Source: Gordonia asplenii
Lineage (GTDB): Bacteria; Actinomycetota; Actinomycetes; Mycobacteriales; Mycobacteriaceae
Direction of reading: 5' to 3'
Length of the DNA: 64,000 nt
Assembly: GCF_012933505.1 (NCBI RefSeq)
Contig: NZ_JABBNB010000032.1
Location: 19,294-83,293 of the forward strand
The notes beneath the pieces were generated by a model, which saw nothing but the letters and a program-made list of their open reading frames with translations, did no database searches and was not told where the DNA came from. How positions within the stretch are numbered: position 1 is the first letter of the stretch; every line of letters begins with the position of its first letter. The translations under genes and the position numbers were made by a program. Below are positions 1-9,385 of this stretch, piece after piece.

Positions 1-435
1 TCGCGAACCATCCGTGAGGAGATCGACGCCATGCGCGTCATGGGCGTCGACCCGATCCAGCGGGAGATCTCGCCCCGCCTGCTCGCGACGATGCTGGTGG
101 CGTTCCTGCTCTGCGGTTTCGTCTGCTTCGTCGGCTTCATCACCGGCTACGTGTTCAACGTCTACTTTCAGGGCGGTACGCCCGGTAGTTATACGGGTAC
201 GTTCGCGTCCTTCGCCGGAACGTCGGACCTGATCTTCGCGATGGTCAAAGCGGTGATCTTCGGTGCCATCGTGGCGGTGGTCGCCTGCGACCGCGGCCTC
301 AACACCAAGGGTGGCCCGGCGGGCGTCGCCAACTCGGTCAACGCGGCGGTCGTCAACTCGGTGCTGCTGCTGTTCACCGTCAACGTGATCCTCACTCAGG
401 TGTTCGCACTCGTGATCCCGGCGAAGGTGGTCTAG
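1..435 (+). CDS. yrbEA: YrbE/MlaE-family Mce permease (YrbEA), C-terminal part
   Basis: Only the last 144 codons are in the window; the frame is open from base 1. Contains the MlaE-type signature EEIDAMRVMGVDPIQ near the beginning, followed by several hydrophobic segments typical of the inner-membrane permease of MCE lipid importers. It ends five bases before the next permease gene, as in actinobacterial mce operons (yrbEA-yrbEB-mceA to F). The operon promoter must lie upstream of the window. Confidence 0.9.
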   Translation, partial: SRTIREEIDAMRVMGVDPIQREISPRLLATMLVAFLLCGFVCFVGFITGYVFNVYFQGGTPGSYTGTFASFAGTSDLIFAMVKAVIFGAIVAVVACDRGLNTKGGPAGVANSVNAAVVNSVLLLFTVNVILTQVFALVIPAKVV

Positions 436-440
436 CGGTC

Positions 441-1307
441 ATGACAGCTTCCAGATATACCCCGCCGGCCCTCAAGCCGGTCCAGCTCGCCAAGGACGCG
501 GCGCTGGTCCCGCGCGACGGCCTCGCGCGGATGGGCCATCAGGTCACCTTCCTGGGCAAATCGCTCGGCGCGGTGCCGCTGACGTTCACGCACTACCGCA
601 AAGAGGTGTGGCGCCTGCTCTCCGACGTCGCCTGGGGCAACGGCGCGATCGTCGTCGGCGGCGGCACGGTCGGCGTCATGATCATCCTGGGCATCATGGG
701 CGGCGCGACGGTCGGCATCGAGGGCTACACCGCACTCAACCTGCTCGGCATGGATCCGGTCACCGGTGGTCTGTCGGCGTTCGCGACGACCCGTGAGATC
801 GCCCCGCTGCTCGCCGCGACCGCGTTCACGGCGCAATCGGGGTGCAGATTCACCGCCCAACTCGGGTCGATGCGGATCAACGAGGAGATCGACGCGCTGG
901 AGTCCATCGCGATCCGGCCGATGCCCTACCTGGTCACCACGCGGATGTCGGCGGCCGTGCTCGCCATCATCCCGCTGTACTCGGTGTCGCTGGCCGCCAA
1001 CTACATCGCCTGCCAGGTCATGTACCAGGTGCAGAGCGGCAAGGGGTCGGGCACCTACCTGCACTACTTCTACGGTTTCATGTCGTCGACCGACATGCTG
1101 TTCTCGTTCCTCAAGGTGATCGTCTTCGTGTTGTTGACGACCTTCATCCAGTGCTACTACGGCTTCTTCGCCTCGGGCGGCCCGGAAGGCGTCGGCATCG
1201 CGGCCGGCCACGCGATCCGATTGGCCATCATCGTCATCGTGTTCGCGAATCTGGTCATGACGCTGGTGTTCTGGGGCACCTCGCCGGGTATCAGGATCTC
1301 GGGTTAG
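441..1307 (+). CDS. yrbEB: YrbE/MlaE-family Mce permease (YrbEB)
   Basis: 288 aa, full length for the family. It carries the permease signature INEEIDALESIAIRP and about five hydrophobic stretches (for example residues 72-95 and 230-285). In mce systems two YrbE proteins form the membrane channel that works with an ATPase (Mkl/MceG, not in this window) to import lipids or sterols delivered by the Mce proteins. The ATG at 441 follows the previous stop by five bases. The substrate of this operon cannot be read from the sequence. Confidence 0.93.
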   Translation: MTASRYTPPALKPVQLAKDAALVPRDGLARMGHQVTFLGKSLGAVPLTFTHYRKEVWRLLSDVAWGNGAIVVGGGTVGVMIILGIMGGATVGIEGYTALNLLGMDPVTGGLSAFATTREIAPLLAATAFTAQSGCRFTAQLGSMRINEEIDALESIAIRPMPYLVTTRMSAAVLAIIPLYSVSLAANYIACQVMYQVQSGKGSGTYLHYFYGFMSSTDMLFSFLKVIVFVLLTTFIQCYYGFFASGGPEGVGIAAGHAIRLAIIVIVFANLVMTLVFWGTSPGIRISG

Positions 1308-1316
1308 GGGCCACGC

Positions 1317-2621
1317 GTGAACATCGACACCACGGGCCGCAACCCGTCCATGCTGCAGTACGTCCTGCGCGGCGCCGCATTCCTGGTCGCGCTGATTCTC
1401 ATCGGCGTGCTCTTGGTGATGCGCTACGAAGGCGTGTTCACCACGGTCACCAAGGTGACCGCTCAACTCAACGACGTCGGCGACGGCCTCATCGCCGACG
1501 CCGACGTCCGCTACAACGGCCTCATCGTCGGCGCCGTCAAGTCGATCTCCACCAGCGACCAGACATCGTCGACGGGCACCCGGCTCAAGAACGTCGCGAT
1601 GGAACTCAATCCCGATCAGGCCGCGGGCATCCCGAGCAACGTGACTGCCCGGACGGTGCCCAGCAACCTGTTCGGCGTGAACTCCGTCGAGCTGATCCAG
1701 CCGGCCAACCCGCAGTCGTCGCGGCTCGCCGACGGCGCCGTGGTGCCCGCCGATCAGACGCAGGAGACTCTCGCACTGCAGGATGTACAGAATCAGCTGC
1801 GCGACCTGTTCCGCGCCGTTCCGCCGGAGAAACTGGCGAGTGTCCTCGGCACCCTCGCCGACGCCCTACGCGGTGGCGGCACGACGTTCAAGACCTTCTC
1901 CGGGGTGCTCAACACCTACTTCGAGCAGATCAACGCGCAGTTCCCGGCCGGTGCACCGTCGGGCTTCGACAATTTCAACAATTCCGTCCTGGGCTTGACC
2001 CGCTCTACGCCGCAGCTGCTGAACGCGTTGGGGCGCAGCGTGATTCCCGCGATGACGGTCGCTGAAAAGCAGGCCGACCTCGCCGCGCTGCTGCAGGCGG
2101 CGCAAGGCACCCTCGACGAGACGCAGGCACTGTTCGCCGCCAACGGCGACTCGGGCAAGCGGCTGATCCACGACCTCAACCTCACCGTGGGATCGGCTGT
2201 CTACGAACCGAATTCGCTGCCCGACGCGCTGGTGGCGCTCAACCGGCTCGCGGCCCGGGTGCTCACCGTGTTCACCGGAACCAACGGCCACGTTCAGCTC
2301 AACCTCGGCATCAACTTCGGCGCCTACATGCGCTACACGCGCCAGAACTGCCCGGTCTACAACGGCGGTCCGTACGGCCAGCTGCGCGGCCCCGGCTGCG
2401 TCGGCCCGGGAACCGGAACCGGACCGACCAGTTCCGGCCCGCTGCAGATCTACCCGTCGGACGGACTGCAACGGCGCACCGTCGGCGCCGTCACCACCAC
2501 CAATGACAACAAGACGCTGCAGTCGGCGCTGGGCCGCAAGCCCGGTGCCGCGGACACGCTGATGCTGGGACCGCTGGTGCAGTCGGTCAAGGTCAAGCCG
2601 AAGCAAGGAGGAGGCCGATGA
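1317..2621 (+). CDS. mceA: MCE-family protein MceA
   Basis: 434 aa, first of six consecutive MCE proteins. GTG start 9 nt after yrbEB. One N-terminal transmembrane anchor (about residues 15-36) precedes the MCE/MlaD domain (about 40-120) and a long helical region. The C-terminus has a Cys-containing stretch (NCPVYNGGPYG ... GPGC), as in other MceA proteins. It probably forms part of a periplasm-spanning hexameric tunnel for hydrophobic substrates. The stop overlaps the next start (ATGA, 2618-2621). Confidence 0.92.
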   Translation: MNIDTTGRNPSMLQYVLRGAAFLVALILIGVLLVMRYEGVFTTVTKVTAQLNDVGDGLIADADVRYNGLIVGAVKSISTSDQTSSTGTRLKNVAMELNPDQAAGIPSNVTARTVPSNLFGVNSVELIQPANPQSSRLADGAVVPADQTQETLALQDVQNQLRDLFRAVPPEKLASVLGTLADALRGGGTTFKTFSGVLNTYFEQINAQFPAGAPSGFDNFNNSVLGLTRSTPQLLNALGRSVIPAMTVAEKQADLAALLQAAQGTLDETQALFAANGDSGKRLIHDLNLTVGSAVYEPNSLPDALVALNRLAARVLTVFTGTNGHVQLNLGINFGAYMRYTRQNCPVYNGGPYGQLRGPGCVGPGTGTGPTSSGPLQIYPSDGLQRRTVGAVTTTNDNKTLQSALGRKPGAADTLMLGPLVQSVKVKPKQGGGR

Positions 2622-3652
2622 GCGCCGAACGCGCCAAGATCCGCAAGGCGGGGATCGGCTTCACGATCTTCGGTGTGGTGGCCCTGCTGCTCACCTACAC
2701 CATCTGGTCGACGCTGGAACGGTCGGTCTCCGGCTCCACCCGCAACTTCTCGACGCTGTTCCACGACGCTTCCGGGCTCGCCGTCGGCGACGACGTGCGC
2801 ATGGCGGGGGTCCGGGTCGGCCGCGTCGACGACATCAAACTCGACGGCGGCAAGGCACGAGTCACCTTCGAGGTGGTCGACGACCAGCCGATGTACACCA
2901 GCACCGCGGCCGCCATCCGGTACCAGAACCTCATCGGCCAGCGGTATCTCGCGTTGTCGCTGGCGCAGGGCCAACCGTCGGATCCGCTGTCGGCGGGATC
3001 GCAGTTGCGCCAGCCCTCCGAAGACTCCTTCGACGTCACCAAGTTGCTCGCCGGTTTTCAGCCGGTCTTCGACACGCTGCAACCCGACCAGGTCAACGCG
3101 CTCTCGGAGGGGTTGATCCAGGCATTCCAGGGCAATTCGGTGTCGCTGAGCTACAGCGTCGCGCAGGTCGGCAAGCTCGCCAACGACATGGCCGACCGCG
3201 ACCTCGTGCTCGGCGGCATCATCGACAATCTCAGCGCCGTGCTGCGCGACCTCGCGACGCAGGGCAACCAGATGGGCACCTTGCTGACCAGCACGGCAAC
3301 CCTGATCCAGAACCTGAACACCAACTCGGCGACGTTCGGCAAGGCGGTCAGTCAGGTCGGGCAGACCGCCGCGGGATTCGCCGACGTGTTCGCGTCGTCG
3401 CGCACGTCGTTGCGCGATGTCGGGTCCGACGCGCGCAAAGCCACCGCGACGCTGATCAGTTCCGGCGCCAAGCTCGACCAGGCGGCCAAGGTGCTGCCGG
3501 TGTTCCTCGGACATTTCCCCTTCGTACTCGGTCAGGGAGCGTACTTGAGCATCTACTCGTGCGACCTCGACGTCTCCTTCGGCAATGTCCTGTTGCCGCC
3601 GGGACTGTTCAACAAAATCGGTGGTACCAGCCATTCGGTGGTGTGCCGATGA
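2618..3652 (+). CDS. mceB: MCE-family protein MceB
   Basis: 344 aa. N-terminal membrane anchor (about residues 12-34), then the MCE domain with the repeated pattern ASGLAVGDDVRMAGVRVGRV, then a predicted helical tail. Starts in a 4-nt overlap with mceA and ends in a 4-nt overlap with mceC. The C-terminal YSCDLDVSFGNVLLPP pattern is typical of MceB. Role inferred from family and operon position. Confidence 0.92.
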   Translation: MSAERAKIRKAGIGFTIFGVVALLLTYTIWSTLERSVSGSTRNFSTLFHDASGLAVGDDVRMAGVRVGRVDDIKLDGGKARVTFEVVDDQPMYTSTAAAIRYQNLIGQRYLALSLAQGQPSDPLSAGSQLRQPSEDSFDVTKLLAGFQPVFDTLQPDQVNALSEGLIQAFQGNSVSLSYSVAQVGKLANDMADRDLVLGGIIDNLSAVLRDLATQGNQMGTLLTSTATLIQNLNTNSATFGKAVSQVGQTAAGFADVFASSRTSLRDVGSDARKATATLISSGAKLDQAAKVLPVFLGHFPFVLGQGAYLSIYSCDLDVSFGNVLLPPGLFNKIGGTSHSVVCR

Positions 3653-4638
3653 GCAGGCTGCGCAAGAATTTCGACAACAATCGCCGTGTCTGGTACGGGC
3701 TGATCGGCACCGTCGTCATCATTCTGCTGCTCGTCGGGGTCGTCGGCTTCTCGTCGCTCGGCATCGGCAAGCAGACCCTGTACGGCGATTTCGAGCAGGC
3801 GGGCGGCATCCGCCCGGGCGACAAGGTCCGTGTCGCGGGCATCAACGTCGGCGAGGTCCAGGCGACATCGCTGGAAGGCGACCACGTCAAGATCACCATG
3901 CAGGTCGACGACGACGTCGCGGTGACGGCCAACGGATCGGCGGAGATCAAACTGTCGACGCTGCTCGGTCAGCGCTACGTCGACATCTCCCTCGGCGACT
4001 CGAAGGATTCGCTCGACGGCGAGCGCATCGCGCACACCTCGGTGCCCTACGACCTGCAGAAGACGATCGAGCAGGGCACCCCGATCATCGCCGGAATCGA
4101 CTCGACCGAATTCGCGAAGGGGTTGCGGACACTGAACTCGCAGCTCGCGGGCACGCCCGCGGTGATGACGTCGACGCTCGACGGACTCGCCCAGATGTCG
4201 CAGATCATCACCAACCGCCGCGACGAGGTGAACCAGCTGGTCAAGGACACCAAGACGGTGACCAGCATCGTCGACGACCGGCAGTTGCAGCTGGCCATCA
4301 TCGTCGGGCAGGGCCAGCAGCTGGCGGGCAAGATCGTCGCTCGTGAGGCGCTGGTCACCAGACTCCTCGACGGCATCGCCGCGCTGGCCACCCAGGCGAA
4401 AGCGGTGGCGGCGGAGAACGCGGATCAGTTCGCGCCGATCCTCGCCAACCTCAACACCATCTCCCAGGGCCTGGAGAAGAACCGCGACAACTTGCGCAAA
4501 CTACTGGAAATCCTGCCGATCACCGCGCGCGTCACGACCAACGCGATTGGCGACGGTCCGTACGCGAACGGATACCTGCCGTGGGGGCTGTTTCCCGACA
4601 ACTGGCTGTGCACGGCCCGGGTGGTGGACGGATGCTGA
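3649..4638 (+). CDS. mceC: MCE-family protein MceC
   Basis: 329 aa from the ATG at 3649, chosen because it overlaps the mceB stop by 4 nt; the frame is open further upstream but that would run deep into mceB. N-terminal anchor at about residues 14-36, MCE domain with GGIRPGDKVRVAGINVGEV, then a long helical domain. The C-terminal NGYLPWGLFPDNWLC motif is characteristic of MceC. Confidence 0.91.
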   Translation: MSRLRKNFDNNRRVWYGLIGTVVIILLLVGVVGFSSLGIGKQTLYGDFEQAGGIRPGDKVRVAGINVGEVQATSLEGDHVKITMQVDDDVAVTANGSAEIKLSTLLGQRYVDISLGDSKDSLDGERIAHTSVPYDLQKTIEQGTPIIAGIDSTEFAKGLRTLNSQLAGTPAVMTSTLDGLAQMSQIITNRRDEVNQLVKDTKTVTSIVDDRQLQLAIIVGQGQQLAGKIVAREALVTRLLDGIAALATQAKAVAAENADQFAPILANLNTISQGLEKNRDNLRKLLEILPITARVTTNAIGDGPYANGYLPWGLFPDNWLCTARVVDGC

Positions 4639-5732
4639 TGAAACGTCGAAAGAACTCCCTGCTGCTCGCGGTGGCGTCGCTCGCCGCCGTCGCCGGACTC
4701 TCGGGTTGCTCGATGGTGCCCGCGAGCTGGAAGGCCGCCTTCGGGCAGGCCAATGTGATGACCACGTACTTCGAGAGCGTGTCCGGTCTCTACGACGGCA
4801 ACGACGTCGCCGTGCTCGGTATGCCGGTCGGGCAGGTGACTTCCGTTGAACCGCAAGGTAATCGGGTCAAAGTCACGTTCACCGTCGACAAGAACGTCAA
4901 GATCCCCGCCGACGCCACCGCGGCGATCGTGAACACCTCGATCGTCACGACCCGCCACATCGAGTTGTCGCCGACGTACAGCTCGGGGCCGACCCTGGGC
5001 GACGGCGGCGTGGTCAAGAACGCCAAGGATCCGGTGGAGATCGGCGAGTTGCTCGATTCGATCGACAAACTCACCTCCGCACTCGGCGGCGACAAGCCGG
5101 GCAGCGGACCGGTTGCCGATCTGCTCGACATCCAATACGGCATCACCAAAGACAACGGCGTCCGACTGCGCAAAGCGATCGATCAGCTGGCCAAGACCGG
5201 GAAGATCGGAGCCGACAACGGCGACGCCCTCGTCGACATCCTCAAATCGGTGAATGAGCTGACGACGAAGCTCGTCGCCGGTTATCCCAAGATGAAGGCC
5301 TTCTCCGACACGATGACCAGCGTCTCGTCGATGCTGCAGGCGCAGTCGCCGGGTCTGCTGGCGACGCTGGCCAACCTCAACCAGATGCTGAAGAACACCA
5401 CCGAATTCCTGTCGTCGAATGTCGGGACCATCAGCGCCGAGTCGACGCGGATGGCGGCGCTGGCGGCCAACCTGAGCGACTACTCGCGCCAGGTCGTCGA
5501 GACGGTCGACCTCGGTCCGCTGCTGTTCCAGAACCTGAGCAACTCGATCTCCGCCGAGCAGGGCGCCTGGCGGGCCCAGGTGCTGCTGGACAAGTCCCTA
5601 CTCGACAATGAGATGCTGTCGCGCTTCTGCGAGGCGATCAACCTGCAGAAAGACGGATGCCGGACCGGTCAGCTGAAGGATTTCGGCCCCGACCTCGGTG
5701 TCTTCTCCGCACTGCTGGAGATGAGCAAATGA
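4632..5732 (+). CDS. mceD: MCE-family lipoprotein, fourth in operon (MceD position)
   Basis: 366 aa from ATG 4632; the in-frame ATG at 4638 is equally possible and both are coupled to the mceC stop. The N-terminus is a lipoprotein signal: KRRK, a hydrophobic stretch, then LSGC with the acceptor Cys at residue 26. MCE domain at about residues 40-130 (VSGLYDGNDVAVLGMPVGQV), then helices. In the best-studied mycobacterial operons the fifth Mce protein is the lipoprotein; here both the fourth and fifth carry a lipobox. The letter D is given by position only. Confidence 0.85.
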   Translation: MLMKRRKNSLLLAVASLAAVAGLSGCSMVPASWKAAFGQANVMTTYFESVSGLYDGNDVAVLGMPVGQVTSVEPQGNRVKVTFTVDKNVKIPADATAAIVNTSIVTTRHIELSPTYSSGPTLGDGGVVKNAKDPVEIGELLDSIDKLTSALGGDKPGSGPVADLLDIQYGITKDNGVRLRKAIDQLAKTGKIGADNGDALVDILKSVNELTTKLVAGYPKMKAFSDTMTSVSSMLQAQSPGLLATLANLNQMLKNTTEFLSSNVGTISAESTRMAALAANLSDYSRQVVETVDLGPLLFQNLSNSISAEQGAWRAQVLLDKSLLDNEMLSRFCEAINLQKDGCRTGQLKDFGPDLGVFSALLEMSK

Positions 5733-6841
5733 GCGTGAAACGCAACGGCCGGCGCGCCGGATTCCTGACCGCGTGCATGACCGCGCTCGCCCTGACGATG
5801 TCGGGCTGCAGCCTGCTGCCCAGCCTGACCGTCGAAGACATTCCGCTGCCCGCCCCGGGCGGCATCGGCGATGCGATCACCGTGAACGCCGTCTTCGACA
5901 ATGCGCTGAACCTTCCGACGCGCGCCAAGGTGAAGCTCAACGGAACCGACGTCGGGCAGGTCTCCGACATCGTCGCCAAGGACTACAAAGCCCACGTGCG
6001 CATGGAGGTGTCCAAGTCGATTCAGCTGCCTAACGGCACCGGCGCCGAACTTCGTCAGGCGACGCCGCTCGGCGACGTCTTCGTCGCGCTGCTGGTTCCG
6101 AAGGGGACGGCGTCGTCGTACATCGGCGACGGCGGGACGCTCGACGGTCCGCGCACCGCGGCCGCCACCGTGGAGGATCTGCTGGTATCGGCGGCGGCGG
6201 TCGTCGACGGCGGGTCGCTGAGTTCGCTGCAGACGATACTCACCGAACTGTCGAACGCGGTGTCCGGCGACAGCACCGAGCTGTCGGGCGCGATCAAGGG
6301 CTTCACCACGGCCATCACCCGCTTCAACGCGAACGCCGGCGAAGTGGACCGGGCGATGGCGAACACGCGGACGTTGACCGAACAGCTCGCCGCCGGGCGC
6401 AACCAGATGGTGGCCGCCATCGCCAAGTTGCCCGCCGCGATCGACGTCATCAACGGCCAGATGTCGACGCTGCTGACCACCCTGGACAAGACCAACAAGG
6501 TGACCGCCGCGACGTCGGACTTCCTGCGGTCGGACAAGCAGGACACCATCGATCTGCTGACCAACCTGTCGACCGCGTTCGCCGGACTGAAGGAGGCGGC
6601 GACCGTTCTGGGACCGCTGTCGGACAACCTGGTCAAACTCAACCCGCTGTGGCGCAAGTCGACGCCGGGTGGCGCTGCGGCTGCGTCGGCGAAGGTGTAC
6701 TGGCTCTCGCCCGGCGTCGGCTTCGATCAGGCGACTCGCCTGCCCGAGCTGCAGGACGTCGACGCCGGTTCGCAGAGTCTCCAGCAGACCTTGACGAGAA
6801 TCCTGGCGCGCCTGAGCGGAACGAAGGGGTGCTGCGGATGA
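5729..6841 (+). CDS. mceE: MCE-family lipoprotein MceE
   Basis: 370 aa from the ATG at 5729, which overlaps the previous stop by 4 nt; the open frame upstream is inside mceD. N-terminal lipoprotein signal with lipobox MSGC and acceptor Cys27. The MCE domain follows (ALNLPTRAKVKLNGTDVGQV), then a Ser/Thr/Ala-rich helical tail. MceE proteins are the canonical lipoproteins of mce operons (LprK-type in M. tuberculosis). Lgt, which would lipidate it, is encoded at 50741-53056. Confidence 0.9.
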   Translation: MSVKRNGRRAGFLTACMTALALTMSGCSLLPSLTVEDIPLPAPGGIGDAITVNAVFDNALNLPTRAKVKLNGTDVGQVSDIVAKDYKAHVRMEVSKSIQLPNGTGAELRQATPLGDVFVALLVPKGTASSYIGDGGTLDGPRTAAATVEDLLVSAAAVVDGGSLSSLQTILTELSNAVSGDSTELSGAIKGFTTAITRFNANAGEVDRAMANTRTLTEQLAAGRNQMVAAIAKLPAAIDVINGQMSTLLTTLDKTNKVTAATSDFLRSDKQDTIDLLTNLSTAFAGLKEAATVLGPLSDNLVKLNPLWRKSTPGGAAAASAKVYWLSPGVGFDQATRLPELQDVDAGSQSLQQTLTRILARLSGTKGCCG

Positions 6842-7992
6842 AGTGGATCCGGAAACACAAGATCATGGTGGGCAACCTCGGCCTGGTGGCCGTGATGTTG
6901 GTGGGTTTCGCCTACCTGGGATTCGGCACGCTGCGCTGGCAACCGTTCACCAGTAACTACACGTTGACCATTCACTTCCCGAATTCCGGTGGACTGCAAG
7001 GCAATTCCGATGTGACGCTGCGCGGTGCGCGGATCGGCGAGGTCGCGGGAATTCAGGCTACGCCGACGTCGGTCGATGTGAAGGTCCGCATCGACGGCAA
7101 CACGAAGATCAACCGCAACACGGTGGTCGCGGCCCGCGGGTTGTCGGCGGCTGGTGAGCAGTACGTCGACTTTCAGCCGCCGACCGCGGACGGTCCGTAT
7201 CTGAACGACGGCGACACGATCAACGTCAATCAGACCAAGGTGACGGTCCCGTTCTCGACGATGCTCGAGTCGACGCTGGGCGTCGTCGATCAGATCGACC
7301 CGGTGAAGCTGGCGTCGATCGTCAACGAGTTGGACCTCGCGATCAACCGCGGAGACAACCAGCTCAAGGCACTGCTGGATTCCGGCGGCACCATCTTCGC
7401 CGATCTGTACCGCGCGATGCCGGACACGACGTCGTTGATCCAGAACACCGGCACGATCCTCAAGACGACGGCGGGCATTCAGCCCGACCTGGCGACGCTC
7501 ACGTCGGGGTCGTCGACCTTGGTGAACTCTCTGGTGGCCTCCGACAAGGAGATCCGGACCCTGCTGGGTCAGGCGCCAACGCAGTTGACGAGTCTGACCG
7601 GGTCGCTGAACCAGATGCGCGATCCGGTGACAGATCTGGTCAAGCAGTTCCGCGACGTCGCCCACCAGGGGGCATTGCGCGCGCCTGCACTCGCGAACCT
7701 GCTGCCCTCGATCCGCGACGGGTCCGTTCAGAGCATGAAGATGTTCCACGACGGTGCATGGTGGGCGTTGGCGTCCCTGTATCCGCGCCCGAGTTGCAAT
7801 TACGCGGTCACACCGACCCGCCCGACGAAGGTGCTCGAACTTGCGGTGCCGGTCAATCTGTACTGTGTCACGCAGGATAAGAACCAGCAGATCCGCGGAT
7901 CGGCGAACGCTCCGCGTCCGGCCGGCGACGACACCGCGGGTCCCCCGCCCAACTACGATCCCAACGCGCGCACCGTGCCGCTGGACAAATAG
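6838..7992 (+). CDS. mceF: MCE-family protein MceF
   Basis: 384 aa from the ATG at 6838, in a 4-nt overlap with mceE; the longer open frame runs back into mceE. N-terminal anchor at about residues 10-29, MCE domain with SGGLQGNSDVTLRGARIGEV, then the conserved MceF region around the Cys of YPRPSCNYAV. The C-terminus is Pro/Asp-rich. Last of the six mce genes; 76 nt separate it from the Mce-associated gene. Confidence 0.91.
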   Translation: MKWIRKHKIMVGNLGLVAVMLVGFAYLGFGTLRWQPFTSNYTLTIHFPNSGGLQGNSDVTLRGARIGEVAGIQATPTSVDVKVRIDGNTKINRNTVVAARGLSAAGEQYVDFQPPTADGPYLNDGDTINVNQTKVTVPFSTMLESTLGVVDQIDPVKLASIVNELDLAINRGDNQLKALLDSGGTIFADLYRAMPDTTSLIQNTGTILKTTAGIQPDLATLTSGSSTLVNSLVASDKEIRTLLGQAPTQLTSLTGSLNQMRDPVTDLVKQFRDVAHQGALRAPALANLLPSIRDGSVQSMKMFHDGAWWALASLYPRPSCNYAVTPTRPTKVLELAVPVNLYCVTQDKNQQIRGSANAPRPAGDDTAGPPPNYDPNARTVPLDK

Positions 7993-8068
7993 TGCGCTGC
8001 GCGTGCCGCTAGTGCGGTCGTGTGCCGCCCGACCCGACGCCGGGCCATTGTGAGACGAGAAAGTACCG

Positions 8069-8860
8069 ATGCCGAGTAATTCTTCCGACGACCCTACCGA
8101 CCTGACCAGCCACGACGAGCCGACCGACGGCGAGGAGTCGTCCGCGGCGGAGTCCCCGACGTCGGCCGCCAAACCGACGGGTAAGGCGGCGAAAGTCGCC
8201 ACAGCGAAGAAGGCTGCGGCGCAACCGAAGAAGACTGTCGCGGCAGACGACGCAACTGACGCGTCCGCGTCGAACGGCGACATCTCGCTGACCATCTCCA
8301 AGAGCATGCTCAAGAAGGTCGCGGCCGGGGTGCTCGTCGTCGCGTTGATCGCGGTGATCGGTGTCGGGGTGTGGCAGTGGGTCGAGAAGAGTCGGCAGTT
8401 GTCGGCGTTCGACGACGTGAAGTCGGCGTCGGAGAAGTACGTCACGGCGCTGATCAGCACTCTCAACACCGATCAGGCGGCGAACTCGAAGGAGATCCTG
8501 GGGCCGCTGTCGACCGGTGACCTGCGTGCCCGCCTGGAGAAGGATCGCGCCGACACCGAGAAGAGTGTCACCGACCTGAAGCTCAAGGTGACCGCGAAGA
8601 TCTACTTCTCCGCGGTCGAGTCGTTCGACAACTCCTCGGCCAAGACGGTCGTGCTCGCCGAGGCGAGCGGCACGAGCGCGCAGGCGCCGTCCGGCGCGTC
8701 CAACACGATGGTGCTGCGCCTAGGTCTGCGCCACGAGGACGGCAAGTGGTTGGTGTCGAGCGTCGACGGACTGCCCGGCAACAGTAGCGGCAAGATCGAC
8801 CCGAGCCAATCCCTGCCTGCAACGACGACGTCGGCGCCGGCGAGCACACCTGCGGGGTAG
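8069..8860 (+). CDS. Mce-associated membrane protein
   Basis: 263 aa. Acidic and Lys/Ala-rich, probably disordered N-terminus (residues 1-80), one transmembrane helix (about 88-112, AAGVLVVALIAVIGVGVW), and an extracytoplasmic SnoaL/NTF2-like domain, the usual build of Mas proteins encoded after mceF. Mas proteins are thought to stabilise or assist Mce complexes. GAGAAAG lies a suitable distance before the ATG. Its TAG stop directly precedes a degenerate copy of the dispersed repeat element. Confidence 0.82.
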   Translation: MPSNSSDDPTDLTSHDEPTDGEESSAAESPTSAAKPTGKAAKVATAKKAAAQPKKTVAADDATDASASNGDISLTISKSMLKKVAAGVLVVALIAVIGVGVWQWVEKSRQLSAFDDVKSASEKYVTALISTLNTDQAANSKEILGPLSTGDLRARLEKDRADTEKSVTDLKLKVTAKIYFSAVESFDNSSAKTVVLAEASGTSAQAPSGASNTMVLRLGLRHEDGKWLVSSVDGLPGNSSGKIDPSQSLPATTTSAPASTPAG

Positions 8861-9078
8861 TGGTGGCTCGCGAGCTCGCTTCGGCAGCGCTTAAAGAGTT
8901 GTGTGACGTTGCGTTTCTCTGCCGGTTGAGCGAGCGGAGCGAGTCGAAACCCCACCGGGCGGGTAATGACGAAACCTGCAGCGTCGCAGTGGTTTCGACT
9001 CGGCTTCGCCTCGCTCAACCAGCAGGATGACTGAGCGAGGCGCTAGCCGAGTCGAAGTGACGAGCGTGTCGAAACCTC
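8857..9078. repeat. Degenerate palindromic repeat element
   Basis: Starts at the TAG stop of the Mce-associated gene (TAGTGGTGGCTCG, a weak match to the family end TAGTGGCGTGTCG). It contains TTAAAGAGTTG, the inner unit CGGTTGAGCGAGCGGAGCGA (8923-8942), its inverted copy at about 8990-9026, and a second related unit at 9030-9078. The distal end seen in full copies (the CAATACCATTA-type block) is missing, so this copy is truncated or rearranged. Confidence 0.7.
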
Positions 9079-9139
9079 TGTACCACAATGCATTTGATGG
9101 TGGCGCACGTGTCGAACTGTGACGGTATCGAATATTGAA

Positions 9140-9167
9140 GCGTGTGCACCCGTACGGGTGCACACGC
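9140..9167. terminator. 28-bp perfect palindrome, possible bidirectional terminator
   Basis: GCGTGTGCACCC, then GTAC, then GGGTGCACACGC: a 12-bp perfect stem with a 4-nt loop. It lies between the convergent mce operon (ends 8860) and tre operon (ends 9386), inside the loop of a larger inverted pair (9057-9078 with 9228-9250). No U-tract follows on either strand, so a protein-binding site is the alternative. Confidence 0.45.
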
Positions 9168-9227
9168 GTCACTTGCCGGGTGTCATCGCCGATATTGGCG
9201 CGCATCGTCGAAAGTCGTTGTGGCTGA

Positions 9228-9277
9228 GAGGTTTCGACACGCTCGTCGCTAACGCTCCTCACGGCTCAACCAGCGGA
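9228..9277. repeat. Dispersed repeat unit, inverted arm
   Basis: GGTTTCGACACGCTCGTCGC at 9230 onward, continuing to CTCAACCAGCGG. Its first 22 nt are complementary to 9057-9078, so the pair would enclose a roughly 150-nt loop containing the 28-bp palindrome. A near-identical unit occurs at about 60675-60722. No gene is visible in 9278-9385. Confidence 0.7.
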
Positions 9278-9385
9278 AGGGGTGCCGTCGGCGGATCCAG
9301 GCTCGGGAGCGAGGGGTCTGCGCACTTCTGAATCTTGCGCGCGGGATCTCTCGCTTTGGGACCTTGCGCTCGGAGGCCGGCTCCG

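Noticed and set aside
432..1466. Long minus-strand ORF (344 codons) opposite yrbEB
   Set aside because: It is a shadow of the high-GC coding strand: Arg/His/Asp-rich, no known motif, and lies entirely opposite well-supported genes.
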